IMG/VR virus record: IMGVR_UViG_3300017753_000126
Location: 1-22,204 of that record
Strand: one strand, 5' to 3'
Length of the DNA: 22,204 bases
Source: a virus
Positions within the stretch are counted from its first letter, which is position 1, and each line of letters begins with the position of its first letter. The position numbers were made by a program, and so were the translations under genes. Below are positions 13,171 through 21,527 of this stretch, piece after piece. The notes below the pieces were generated by a model. That model worked only from the letters and a program-made list of their open reading frames with translations. It was not told where the DNA came from and did no database searches.

Positions 13171-15036
13171 ATGTCTGGTACTTTAACACCTGAATCTCGT
13201 GGTCGTCTAATTAATTTAAAGACAAATCTTAAAAGTTTAAATTATGGTGGGGATCGACCTGCTTCTGGTACCAGTAATCAACCCTATGAAGTAACTCCAA
13301 TACCTGAAGGAACAGAATATTTAAGAGATGGAATGCCTCTTCTATCAGGCCCAGATTTTATATTAAGAGGTGGTTTAACAGCTCCTTTTGCAGCTCTTAA
13401 AGATGTAAGTAGATTAGTTAAAATGTTTACTGATACTAAATCTCCAAGGGGTATATTTTTTACTTTAAAAGAAAATTTATTATCAAGAACAAGTGTTAAA
13501 ACTCAAGCTTCTTTTGGAGCCGGTTATTTAGGAGGTGTAATGAACCAAGGAGCTTATTTACCTATAGGTACTATACTTGATGCTGGTTTAGGTTGGGCGG
13601 GTATTCATTTAAATAAATTTGGTATAAATCCTGTAGGTTCATTAGGTGGTCCTCATGGTGCTAACAAAAATGCTAGAGGAGGTAATCTTGCTTTAAATCC
13701 TTATAGTGTAGTAGTACAAAATTCACAAATTGCAATAGATAACAGATTAGTTGATCTTTCTAAGGCTCTTACTAATGGGGAAGAAGATAATATTAGAGAA
13801 TTAAGGGGTTTACCAAGTTATAAATATAACCCTAAAGCAAATGAAGAAAATCCATTTACTCCTGTATTATATTCATATGGAGGAGGACCTGGTTCTATAT
13901 TAGGGGTTGGTAGAACAAGAATTTTTAAAAATTTACCTACATATAATGCAATAAGAAATTATGAGGGTTTATCAACTGATAGTCCTTTTTATAGTGGAAT
14001 TGGTAGTAATGATAAAAAAATCTCTCCTTTATTAGTAGGTAATATATTAAAAGGTTATATATCTACAAATAAAGATTTTAAACAAGGAGGAGGAGACCTT
14101 AGGAGTTTTAGTAATTACGTAATTGAAGGACGTACAACAGAATTAGAAGGTACAAATCCTTTTGCTGCTTCAAAAATAATTCATAAAGCCCCAAATTATA
14201 CAAGACAAAATAAAGCATTAAGAGTTGGTTTAGGAGACCCAGGTAGACATGCTACATACGCAGTTTCTGGATCTGTTACCCCAATAAGAACTGTATTCAA
14301 TTATGGTATTGATGCTTCCCAAATGTCAGCTTTAGATAAAATAACAGCATTAAAACCCTACGAAGGTGAAATAGTTAATGCTAATTTACCAGTTGATGAT
14401 TTATGTACCTTTAATATTGCAGTTATTAAAAATGGTGCTAGTGAAGGTAGAAATGCTGATTATCTTCATTTTAGAGCATATATAAATGGTTTTACAGATA
14501 ATTATGGAGCGACTTGGAATGATGTTCAATATGTTGGTAGGGGTAATAAATTTAAAAGTTACGGTGGTTTTACTAGGGATATATCAATGGGTTTTACTAT
14601 AGCAGCTACTTCAAAAGCAGAATTAACACCTATGTTTACTAAATTAAACTTCTTAGCATCTACATTAGCACCAGATTACACTTCAGCTGGATTTATGAGA
14701 GGAAATATAGTAAGAATGACTGTAGGAGGTTATTTACATGAAGTACCTGGAGTATTAACATCTTTAACTTACACTATACCAGATGATACAACATGGGAAA
14801 TAGGAATAGATACAGAAGGAAATTCAGATCCTTCAGTAAAAGAATTACCTCATAGAATAGAGGTTAGCTTAGCTTTTACTCCAATAGAAGATTTCTTACC
14901 TTCACGACAAACTTTAAGTTATGAAGATGGAGAATTAGTAGCTATGGGAGATCAAAGATTTATTAGTTTAAAAAATGGTGATGGAAATTTATATGAAGGT
15001 ATAGGAAATTACATAAATAAAGTTAGAGATGAATAG
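13171..15036 (+). CDS. Probable baseplate tube-initiator protein (gp48/gp54-like C-terminal domain)
   Basis: A 621-residue protein. The C-terminal region (residues about 405-610) has the pattern of tube-like initiator proteins at the baseplate-tube junction. It includes LHFRAYINGFTDNYGATWND, YVGRGNKFKSYGGFTRDIS and MGFTIAATSKAEL. A helix FTKLNFLASTLAPDY follows, then RMTVGGYLHEVPGVLTSLTY and TWEIGID. T4 gp48 and gp54 carry a comparable tube-like domain. The N-terminal about 400 residues are a Gly-rich region of unknown fold with a helical stretch (FAALKDVSRLVKMFTDTK), which I cannot assign and which is much longer than in T4. Its last 8 nt overlap the gp53-like gene (ATGAATAG). Placement between the tape measure and the wedge protein supports the call. 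Confidence 0.6.
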   Translation: MSGTLTPESRGRLINLKTNLKSLNYGGDRPASGTSNQPYEVTPIPEGTEYLRDGMPLLSGPDFILRGGLTAPFAALKDVSRLVKMFTDTKSPRGIFFTLKENLLSRTSVKTQASFGAGYLGGVMNQGAYLPIGTILDAGLGWAGIHLNKFGINPVGSLGGPHGANKNARGGNLALNPYSVVVQNSQIAIDNRLVDLSKALTNGEEDNIRELRGLPSYKYNPKANEENPFTPVLYSYGGGPGSILGVGRTRIFKNLPTYNAIRNYEGLSTDSPFYSGIGSNDKKISPLLVGNILKGYISTNKDFKQGGGDLRSFSNYVIEGRTTELEGTNPFAASKIIHKAPNYTRQNKALRVGLGDPGRHATYAVSGSVTPIRTVFNYGIDASQMSALDKITALKPYEGEIVNANLPVDDLCTFNIAVIKNGASEGRNADYLHFRAYINGFTDNYGATWNDVQYVGRGNKFKSYGGFTRDISMGFTIAATSKAELTPMFTKLNFLASTLAPDYTSAGFMRGNIVRMTVGGYLHEVPGVLTSLTYTIPDDTTWEIGIDTEGNSDPSVKELPHRIEVSLAFTPIEDFLPSRQTLSYEDGELVAMGDQRFISLKNGDGNLYEGIGNYINKVRDE

Positions 15037-15355
15037 ATACGCTACAGCACAGTTTTTACAATCTTATAGTAACAATACTATTGAAGGTAGAGGAATTCAA
15101 TATAAAAATGTGGTTAAATATCCCTCAATTCCCCAAAGTATTAATGATATATATGCTATAACAGAATTTGGAGATAGATATGATAATTTAGCTTTTCAAT
15201 TTTATGGTGATGTGACTTTATGGTGGATAATTTCTATTTCTAATCCTAACATAGTTAACTTTTCATCTATGTTTATTCCTATAGGTTCACAAATTAGAAT
15301 TCCCCAAAATATAGGGGCTATAATTAATAGTTATAAAGAATTAAATAGATTATGA
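15029..15355 (+). CDS. 53: Baseplate wedge protein, gp53-like (LysM-like fold)
   Basis: A 108-residue protein. Residues 48-92 carry the signature FGDRYDNLAFQFYGDVTLWW, followed by ISISNPNIVNF and PIGSQIRIP. This is the LysM-like gp53 motif (G-D-R-x-D-N-L-A, Y-G-D-x-T-L-W-W-I, P-x-G-x-x-(I/L)-R-I-P). T4 gp53 is 196 residues; this is close to a core-only version. In the baseplate, gp53 clamps adjacent wedges around the hub. Both ends overlap neighbours (8 nt upstream, 4 nt downstream), so it is translated as part of a coupled baseplate cluster. Confidence 0.85.
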   Translation: MNRYATAQFLQSYSNNTIEGRGIQYKNVVKYPSIPQSINDIYAITEFGDRYDNLAFQFYGDVTLWWIISISNPNIVNFSSMFIPIGSQIRIPQNIGAIINSYKELNRL

Positions 15356-18300
15356 GTAATATCATAGGCAATCCCTTTGAGGAGTGGGTAAAAGGTCAAG
15401 TAGATATTAGACAAACTGCTTTAGGTCAATATTCAAATATTAACTCTAGTGCTTTAAAATATTATTCTTCTAAAACCCCTTGGCTAAGATTAGCAAGTTC
15501 AGTTAATATTACAGGTAAGGTAATTAATGGAGTACCTGATGATAGTGTTTATTGGAAATTAATACAAGCTGGTTTTATAAAAGAACAAATATTAAATGAT
15601 AATTTAGCTAAAAATTTTATACTTTTTGGAGGAGCAGCATCAGTTTCTGATGATTCCTTTACAATAGATAAAGAAAAATACACTACAGCAGTATATGATG
15701 GTGCTAAAGCTGGATTAAATTATTCATCAGGGGTAAATCGTTCTTTTGGTAATAATGGAAAACAATTATTTGAAGGTGCTTATGGTTGGGGGGGTATTAG
15801 TGAAAGAGGTTATGTTCCTATGCCTGGGATTGAATCTGCTACAACTACATATTACAATAATGGAGCTTTAAGTAAAGCAACAATAAATATAAAATGTTTT
15901 AGTAAATCCCAATTTTCATTATTAGATGTTTTATATTTAAGACCTGGATATACTCTTTTATTAGAATTTGGTTGGACTGCTTATTTAAATAATTTAGGTC
16001 AAATTGAAAATTGGCCTAATTTTACTACAACACCCTTAGATTTTTTACTAAATCCTGATAGTTTTCCTGGAGAAAAAAATCAATATGAGATGTATAGAAA
16101 AATTAGTGAAGAAAGAAAACTATATCAGGGTAATTACGAAGCAGTTTATGGAAAAGTATCTAATTTTAAATGGTCTTTTGATTCAGATGGTACATATAAC
16201 ATTTCAGTAGATTTAATAGGAATGGGTAATATTATGGATTCCTTAAAACTAAATGTAACAGATCCTGATAAAGGTAAAGGTGATAGTAATAAATCTCCCT
16301 CAGAAACTCCTATAAGTATAGAAGAATTTGCTAAAGAGTTATTTGGTATAGCAGCAGGAGTAGCAATATATTCTCAATATCAAAATGCATATCATTATCC
16401 TGAAAAAGCAAAACAAGAAATAAGAGCTTATAGAGAAGGAGGAAAACAAATATTTGATCCTTATAATACAAAAACTACAACACCTGCAAAATTAAAAGCC
16501 TATTGTCAAGAAAAATATGATTTAAGAATAGCAGATGAACAAAATGCTAATAATGTTGGACAACAAAATGCTGATATGAATCCCTTATTAGCTAATAAAA
16601 ATGATACTAAATTAAATAAAGAATTTTTTAAAATATATCAACAATTTGTATCTTTAAATGTAAATGCTTCTGTTGAAGAAGCAAAAATCATTCCTAGAGT
16701 AAATGGTGTAAAAAATGGGGGATGTTATATAAATAAAACTTATAATGGTGAAAGAGACATAGAAGGAGGAGGTTTAGCTTTAAAAAGTGGTTATATTAAA
16801 TTTGCGGCGTTATTAAAAATAATTGAAGATAATTGTAATTTATTTTCAAAAAAGGGAAAAGGTAATAACCCTAGAACTAAAATGATTAAATTTGATTTTA
16901 AATATGGTGATGGTGTAACATCCGATACAAATTATATGTTAATAGTTCCTCCAGGTTTTTCAACAAACCCTCAAATATGTATAGTACCTTGGACCTCAGC
17001 GGATATAAAAGGAGTTATTCAATTTAAAACTACAGAATATAATAGTGACCAATCTAATTCTATTAATGAAATGTTAACAAATTCAACAAACTTTTTTGTT
17101 AAAGATAATCCTTTTGTAGGAAGATTAGCTAATGTAATGATAAATTTAAGATTTGCAGCTGGAGCACTAGCATCAACCCCTAAAAATGAAGAAGGAGCAA
17201 TATCTGTTATATCGTATTTAAATACTATATTACAAGGAGTAAATGAATCTATGGGTAGTATTAATAATTTTAGAGTTATACATGATGAAGATACAGGTAT
17301 TATAAAAATATATGATGAGTCTCCAATGCCTGGACTTGTACAAGTTGATGATAAATCATTTACTACATTTAATGTTTTTGGTGTAAAACGAGGAGCTGAA
17401 ATCCCTTCAGAAAATGGTGTAACTGCTTTTAAACAACAAAACACTACTGGATCATTTATTACTAATATTGGGTTAGATGCTGAAATACCTTCAAACTTTG
17501 CAACATTAATTTCTATTGGATCCCAAGCTTCTGGAACTAATCTTCAAGGAAATGGAACATCTTTTTCTAATTATAATAAAGGTTTAATAGATAGAATTAT
17601 ACCTGAAAAAATAGATGCTGTTGAATCCTCAGATAATAATGAAAAACCTACACCTATCCAAAAAGCAAAAACAATATGGAAAGAAAAAATATCTTATGCA
17701 GCTTCTGTTGGGGGTAGTGAGGGTTATGGTCCATATCAAGAGGTTTATACAGCATATGGTAATGATGGGAGTGGGGGAAATATGTTTAATTTCCATCCAG
17801 ATACAACAAGAAATTTAACAGAAAATTATACAAGTTATATTAAAATAGTACATGGGGTATCTGCTGAAAGATTAATATGTCCTCAACCATTTTTCCTTCC
17901 TTTTAATTTAAATTTATCAATGGATGGACTTTCAGGAATGAAATTATTTGAAAAATTTAGAATAACAGATGATATACTCCCTCCCTCTTATGAAGAAAAT
18001 AGTGTTGATATTATAGTTAAAGGTATTAATCATGAAGTTAATGTAAATACATGGTCAACAACATTAGATACTTTATCTGTTCCAAGATTTAAAACAAAAG
18101 CAGAAGTTAAAGAAGAAACAATTGCAAAATTACCTAAAGAAAAACAAAAACAATTAGAAGAAGCAGCAAAAGATCAAGATATAAATAATGCTTTTAGAGA
18201 ATATGTAACAGCAACACCATGGAGTGCAGCTTTTATTAGTTATGTTATAAAAGAAGCAGGAGTAAATTTCCCATATGGAGGAAACCATGCTATTTATTCA

Positions 18301-18780
18301 CAAAAAATCAGAGAAGGAGGTTCAGGTAATCCTTATCCTTGGATAGCCAAAAATCCAAAAACAACAAGAATACGTCCAGGAGATATTGTTGTAGAAAATA
18401 GAACTGGAGGTCCATATAAAACTTGGAATACTAATCCATGGACAGGATCTAGCCATGGGGATATAGTAATAGATGTAAATTATGATAAGGGATACATTAC
18501 AGTGGTAGGAGGAAATGTTGGTAATACAGTTAAAACAAAAACAAGACCTATCTATGGAGGAAAAGGAACAAGAAATAGAGGAAGGATGAAAAGTCCCCAA
18601 AATTATTTTGTTGTACTAACACCAAAAAATAGTTTTAGAGATCAAATTGTATCTGCTGCTAAAAAAGAAAATTTAAATTTTGATTTAAGAGATGAACTTG
18701 ATAGAAGTGTTGAAAACCAATTATATGCTTATTATCAAGTAGCTCAATTAGATGCACCTCCACCAAACTCACAAGCATAA
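15352..18780 (+). CDS. Large baseplate hub protein with C-terminal DUF2272/NlpC-like hydrolase domain
   Basis: A 1142-residue protein. Residues about 150-300 resemble a hub (gp27-type) barrel. They contain STATINIKCFSKSQ-like strands (read here as KATINIKCFSKSQFSLLDVL), LLLEFGWTAYL, and YGKVSNFKWSFDSDGTYNIS, the usual GKI-x-F-x-W-DGxY hub pattern. A second set of hub-like strands covers about 860-910 (DIIVKGINHEVN). A Lys/Glu-rich helix (about 920-945) links to residues 950-1090, which look like DUF2272, an NlpC/P60-CHAP-type fold: TPWSAAFISYVIKEAGVNF, RPGDIVVENR, SSHGDIVIDV and VVGGNVGNTV. The catalytic-like His is His1035; the usual Cys position is Ser958. In T4 the hub carries gp5 lysozyme; here a different hydrolase-like domain is fused to it, presumably to open peptidoglycan at infection. 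The first ATG overlaps the gp53 stop codon. Confidence 0.75.
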   Translation: MSNIIGNPFEEWVKGQVDIRQTALGQYSNINSSALKYYSSKTPWLRLASSVNITGKVINGVPDDSVYWKLIQAGFIKEQILNDNLAKNFILFGGAASVSDDSFTIDKEKYTTAVYDGAKAGLNYSSGVNRSFGNNGKQLFEGAYGWGGISERGYVPMPGIESATTTYYNNGALSKATINIKCFSKSQFSLLDVLYLRPGYTLLLEFGWTAYLNNLGQIENWPNFTTTPLDFLLNPDSFPGEKNQYEMYRKISEERKLYQGNYEAVYGKVSNFKWSFDSDGTYNISVDLIGMGNIMDSLKLNVTDPDKGKGDSNKSPSETPISIEEFAKELFGIAAGVAIYSQYQNAYHYPEKAKQEIRAYREGGKQIFDPYNTKTTTPAKLKAYCQEKYDLRIADEQNANNVGQQNADMNPLLANKNDTKLNKEFFKIYQQFVSLNVNASVEEAKIIPRVNGVKNGGCYINKTYNGERDIEGGGLALKSGYIKFAALLKIIEDNCNLFSKKGKGNNPRTKMIKFDFKYGDGVTSDTNYMLIVPPGFSTNPQICIVPWTSADIKGVIQFKTTEYNSDQSNSINEMLTNSTNFFVKDNPFVGRLANVMINLRFAAGALASTPKNEEGAISVISYLNTILQGVNESMGSINNFRVIHDEDTGIIKIYDESPMPGLVQVDDKSFTTFNVFGVKRGAEIPSENGVTAFKQQNTTGSFITNIGLDAEIPSNFATLISIGSQASGTNLQGNGTSFSNYNKGLIDRIIPEKIDAVESSDNNEKPTPIQKAKTIWKEKISYAASVGGSEGYGPYQEVYTAYGNDGSGGNMFNFHPDTTRNLTENYTSYIKIVHGVSAERLICPQPFFLPFNLNLSMDGLSGMKLFEKFRITDDILPPSYEENSVDIIVKGINHEVNVNTWSTTLDTLSVPRFKTKAEVKEETIAKLPKEKQKQLEEAAKDQDINNAFREYVTATPWSAAFISYVIKEAGVNFPYGGNHAIYSQKIREGGSGNPYPWIAKNPKTTRIRPGDIVVENRTGGPYKTWNTNPWTGSSHGDIVIDVNYDKGYITVVGGNVGNTVKTKTRPIYGGKGTRNRGRMKSPQNYFVVLTPKNSFRDQIVSAAKKENLNFDLRDELDRSVENQLYAYYQVAQLDAPPPNSQA

Positions 18781-19724
18781 TGTATATACCTAAATCACAA
18801 ATAAAAGATAATTTATTTACCCCTGGGGGTGAATGGTATTATGTTAGTTCTAATTCTCCTTATACTGGGTTTTACTATCAATTATCTAATGGTAAAGCCT
18901 ATACGGGTAAAGATCAAAATGATCCCCCAAATGAAGAAATATATCAATCAATTCCTTTAGTTTCATCTGAAACAACTACTAATTCTGTAGAAGTATCAAA
19001 TAAAATAGTAGAATATAATCAAGATTGGGAGGGAAGTAAAGATCTTAAAATATACGGAATATTAAGTGATACAGACTATAATTTATTAAAATTAATACCT
19101 CAATATTATCAAGAATTTCCAACTCCTGAAGATTATAAAAATGGTATGTTTATAAGATATTTTCTTTGCAAAATAAATCAATTAGAGTATTTAGAAGTTA
19201 ATAAACAAACCTATGATAATGTTGATACTAAAAATAATGCATGGGTATGGGAAAATTATATACCTTTTACTTTAGATTGGTATATAAAAGGAGATATTGA
19301 TAGAGTATTTAATAATAATAAAGGATCTATATTTATTAAAGAAAAAGAAATAAACAAAAAAGGTTTAGGAAATTATTTAGGAAAAAAATATTTAGAATAT
19401 TTTAAATATCCTAAATCTAGCAATCTTACTACTACAGGAGGAGAACTAATAACTTTATCAGGTCAAGATTATGTAGGATCTTATCATATCCATGAAAATC
19501 AAGGTCCTATGGAAGGGGCTATTCACATACAAGGGGCTCATAATAGATTATTTTACAAAAGATTTTATCAAAATGAATTAGTTGATGTTTTAAATCAAGA
19601 AGGAGTTATTAAAACAGGAGAGTCACAACAGGTTGAATTTGTAAGGGATTTAACTATAGAATATGATATACCTAATCAAATTCAAACAAGTAATAATAAT
19701 TCTTCAACTGGAGGTGGATATTAG
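18780..19724 (+). CDS. Virion-associated protein of unknown function with YHIH-x-x-x-GPMEGA motif
   Basis: A 314-residue protein whose ATG overlaps the hub stop codon (TAATG), so it is probably coupled to the hub. Near the N-terminus it has GEWYYVSSNSPYTGFYYQLS followed by NGKAYTGKDQND. Near residues 237-255 it has VGSYHIHENQGPMEGAIHIQ. The pattern (Y-x-G-x-Y-H-x-H, G-x-M-x-G-x-x-H) recurs, as I recall, in unassigned structural proteins of marine T4-like phages. The three close His could bind a metal, but this is a guess. The middle is mixed helix-strand with many Tyr and Trp (AWVWENYIPFTLDWYIKGD). A Ser/Asn-rich tail ends in GGGY. It may complete the hub or central spike; function is not established. 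Confidence 0.6.
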   Translation: MYIPKSQIKDNLFTPGGEWYYVSSNSPYTGFYYQLSNGKAYTGKDQNDPPNEEIYQSIPLVSSETTTNSVEVSNKIVEYNQDWEGSKDLKIYGILSDTDYNLLKLIPQYYQEFPTPEDYKNGMFIRYFLCKINQLEYLEVNKQTYDNVDTKNNAWVWENYIPFTLDWYIKGDIDRVFNNNKGSIFIKEKEINKKGLGNYLGKKYLEYFKYPKSSNLTTTGGELITLSGQDYVGSYHIHENQGPMEGAIHIQGAHNRLFYKRFYQNELVDVLNQEGVIKTGESQQVEFVRDLTIEYDIPNQIQTSNNNSSTGGGY

Positions 19725-19725
19725 A

Positions 19726-19742
19726 TAAATTTTTCATATATT
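19726..19742 (+). promoter_or_regulatory. Candidate promoter element upstream of the DNA polymerase gene
   Basis: TAAATTTTTCATATATT matches 15 of 17 positions of the element at 21478 upstream of the gp32-like gene. It ends 14 nt before the ATG at 19757. It lacks the late-type ATATTTATAA core, so it may serve earlier expression. Confidence 0.4.
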
Positions 19743-19756
19743 GAAATAAAAAAGTT

Positions 19757-21016
19757 ATGTTTTGGTTAGTTGAAAGTAAAGTTCAATTTGAACAGTTTAC
19801 AAATGCTAATTGGGAAGAAGTTTTTATAGAAGTAATTCCAAATAGTTATTTAATACATCCTGCACAAAATAATATTTGCGCTTTGTATATTAGACCATTA
19901 TTATCAACTAAAGGATTTATTGTCCCACTATCACATAGTGAAACTTTAAATATAAATATAACGGAAATAAACACGATGTTACATAAATTTAGTAGCATAT
20001 ATGTGCGTGATAAGAAGGAATTTTTACATTATTTACCACTAAAAGGCCTCTTTGACATAAACCAACAAAACCCTCCGTATATACCAGAATTAACCCAAAC
20101 ACATCACATTTTTAATAGGAGATATCCTAATAAAAAAGACATAAATAGAATTATACCTATAGTTAAACATTATGAATATTGTGAAAAAATATATAATAAC
20201 CTTAAAGATAAAATAAATGAACAAATCAATGAATTCTACAATAATAAATCTTCAGTGGTTTTCAACGCCATTGAAAGAAATGGTATACGAGTTAATAGAG
20301 AAAAATTTGAATCGTACTTTCATGTTATCGACGGAGATTACGTCTACACGCAGTACAACTTTAAAACTCTTACAGGAAGACCAAGTAATAAATTTAAAGG
20401 AGTAAATTATGCCGCAATTAATAAAGAAAACAATAGTCGAGAAAGTTTTATACCCCGTAATGACATTTTTGTTGAGTTTGATATTGGGGCTTATCATCCT
20501 ACTTTGTTATCTAAGTTGGTTGACTTTGATTTTGGTAATGAGGATATTCATACTGCCTTTGCGAAAATGTATGGGGTTGAATATAAAAAAGCCAAAGAAT
20601 TAACATTTAAACAATTATATGGAGGAGTATTTGATCAATATAAAGATCTAGAATTTTTTAAAAAAGTTCAAGTATATACTGATAATTTATGGGAAGAGTT
20701 TAAAGAAAAGGGCTGGATTGAATGTCCTATTTCAAAACATAGGTTTATTAAAGAAAAAATAGGTGAAATGAAGCCTCAAAAATTATTAAATTATTTACTA
20801 CAAAACTTGGAAACCGCAATGAATGTTCATATATTGTGGGAAATAATTAAGTTATTAAGAAATAAAAAAACAAAAATAGTTTTATATACTTATGATTCGT
20901 TTTTATTTGATTTAGATAAAGAAGAAGAAGATGTGTTGGAAGAAATAAAAGAGCTATTTAATAAATATAAACTACAAATAAAAATATGCTATGGAAACGA
21001 TTACAATTTTAAATAA
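19757..21016 (+). CDS. Small family A DNA polymerase with degenerate exonuclease-like N-terminus
   Basis: A 419-residue protein with pol I-type motifs in order. TLTGRPSNKFKGVNYAAIN (205-223) corresponds to TGRLSS/PNLQNIP. FDIGAYHPTLLS (241-252) is motif A with Asp242. KKAKELTFKQLYGG (277-290) is motif B with Lys280, Phe284, Tyr288 and Gly289. NYLLQNLETAMN follows, then motif C YTYDSF with Asp380. Both metal-binding Asp are kept, but motif C is Y-D-S rather than H-D-E, and the motif B Arg position (four before Lys280) is Tyr276. Residues 1-130 resemble an RNase H-like 3'-5' exonuclease (HPAQNNICALYIRP, GFIVPLSH) but lack the D-x-E pair (IEVI instead). It is smaller than E. coli Klenow (about 600 residues). 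T4 itself uses a family B polymerase. A gp32-like gene lies nearby, consistent with a replication module. Confidence 0.8.
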   Translation: MFWLVESKVQFEQFTNANWEEVFIEVIPNSYLIHPAQNNICALYIRPLLSTKGFIVPLSHSETLNINITEINTMLHKFSSIYVRDKKEFLHYLPLKGLFDINQQNPPYIPELTQTHHIFNRRYPNKKDINRIIPIVKHYEYCEKIYNNLKDKINEQINEFYNNKSSVVFNAIERNGIRVNREKFESYFHVIDGDYVYTQYNFKTLTGRPSNKFKGVNYAAINKENNSRESFIPRNDIFVEFDIGAYHPTLLSKLVDFDFGNEDIHTAFAKMYGVEYKKAKELTFKQLYGGVFDQYKDLEFFKKVQVYTDNLWEEFKEKGWIECPISKHRFIKEKIGEMKPQKLLNYLLQNLETAMNVHILWEIIKLLRNKKTKIVLYTYDSFLFDLDKEEEDVLEEIKELFNKYKLQIKICYGNDYNFK

Positions 21017-21464
21017 AACTCCTAATATGTATACAGTGGACGATTTTTCGGACATTACTAATCAAAATTTAGGAGATTTGAACAATAAACTATTTTGCAC
21101 ATTTACTACCCTAGATAATTTAGAATTACTTCTAAGTTCTATTACAGACAAATATAATATAATGTATAATAAAATATTTGTTTTGTATGTTAAAGAAAAT
21201 GATGAGTATGTTTGTACCTACAACATTGACCAAGGCAATATCTCAGACTTACCTGATAATACAATTTTAGTTCATAGAAAAAAAGAAACAAATACACTTT
21301 ATACTATTAATGCTTTAAATGAATTAATTAAAAAATTAAATGGTGGTGTAGTTGATACTAAGTTCCCTATAACTTGGGAACATTATAAAAATTCAGTACT
21401 TTTAACTCAACATGATGAGTTAAAACAATTGAAAACAAAAATTCATAAAATAATTGAACTATAG
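20991..21464 (+). CDS. Unknown protein between polymerase and ssDNA-binding protein genes
   Basis: A 157-residue protein I do not recognise. It overlaps the polymerase gene by 26 nt if it starts at ATG 20991. A second in-frame ATG at 21027 (residue 13) lies just after the polymerase stop and gives MYTVDDFSDITNQN, which looks like an equally good start. The body alternates strands and helices (NKIFVLYVKENDEYVCTYNI, then TILVHRKKETNTLYTINALN) and ends in a charged helix (HDELKQLKTKIHKIIEL). It has two Cys, no recognisable catalytic motif and no membrane segment. Its place between two replication genes suggests a polymerase accessory factor, by context only. Confidence 0.65.
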   Translation: METITILNKTPNMYTVDDFSDITNQNLGDLNNKLFCTFTTLDNLELLLSSITDKYNIMYNKIFVLYVKENDEYVCTYNIDQGNISDLPDNTILVHRKKETNTLYTINALNELIKKLNGGVVDTKFPITWEHYKNSVLLTQHDELKQLKTKIHKIIEL

Positions 21465-21485
21465 TTTGGTTGTTTTATAAATTTG
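21454..21485 (+). promoter_or_regulatory. Bacteroidota-type promoter upstream of the gp32-like gene
   Basis: TAAATTTG at 21478-21485 fits the Bacteroidota -7 consensus TAnnTTTG, and TTG at 21454-21456 lies 21 nt upstream, where the -33 element is expected. This suggests transcription by the unmodified host RNA polymerase, in keeping with an early or middle gene. Confidence 0.5.
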
Positions 21486-21503
21486 TCGTATATTAATCAC
21501 AGT

Positions 21504-21511
21504 TATAAATA
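21504..21511 (+). promoter_or_regulatory. T4-type late consensus octamer upstream of the gp32-like gene
   Basis: TATAAATA, an exact match to the T4 late -10 consensus on the + strand, 17 nt before the ATG at 21528. In DNA this AT-rich a chance match is likely, so support is limited. Confidence 0.25.
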
Positions 21512-21527
21512 AATAAAAAAAGTTATT

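Noticed and set aside
17019-18600. Minus-strand frames at 17019-17444 and 18322-18600 and a plus-strand frame at 17615-17818
   Set aside because: All overlap the hub gene, whose own frame has clear domains; their products are low-complexity shadows.
20217-20603. Short frames within the polymerase gene on both strands
   Set aside because: They overlap conserved polymerase motifs A and B and have no independent support.
21454-21476. Hairpin around AACTATAGTT followed by TTGTTTT as a terminator
   Set aside because: The stem needs several G-U pairs around a 4-nt loop and the T-tract is interrupted; the sequence is better explained as promoter DNA.
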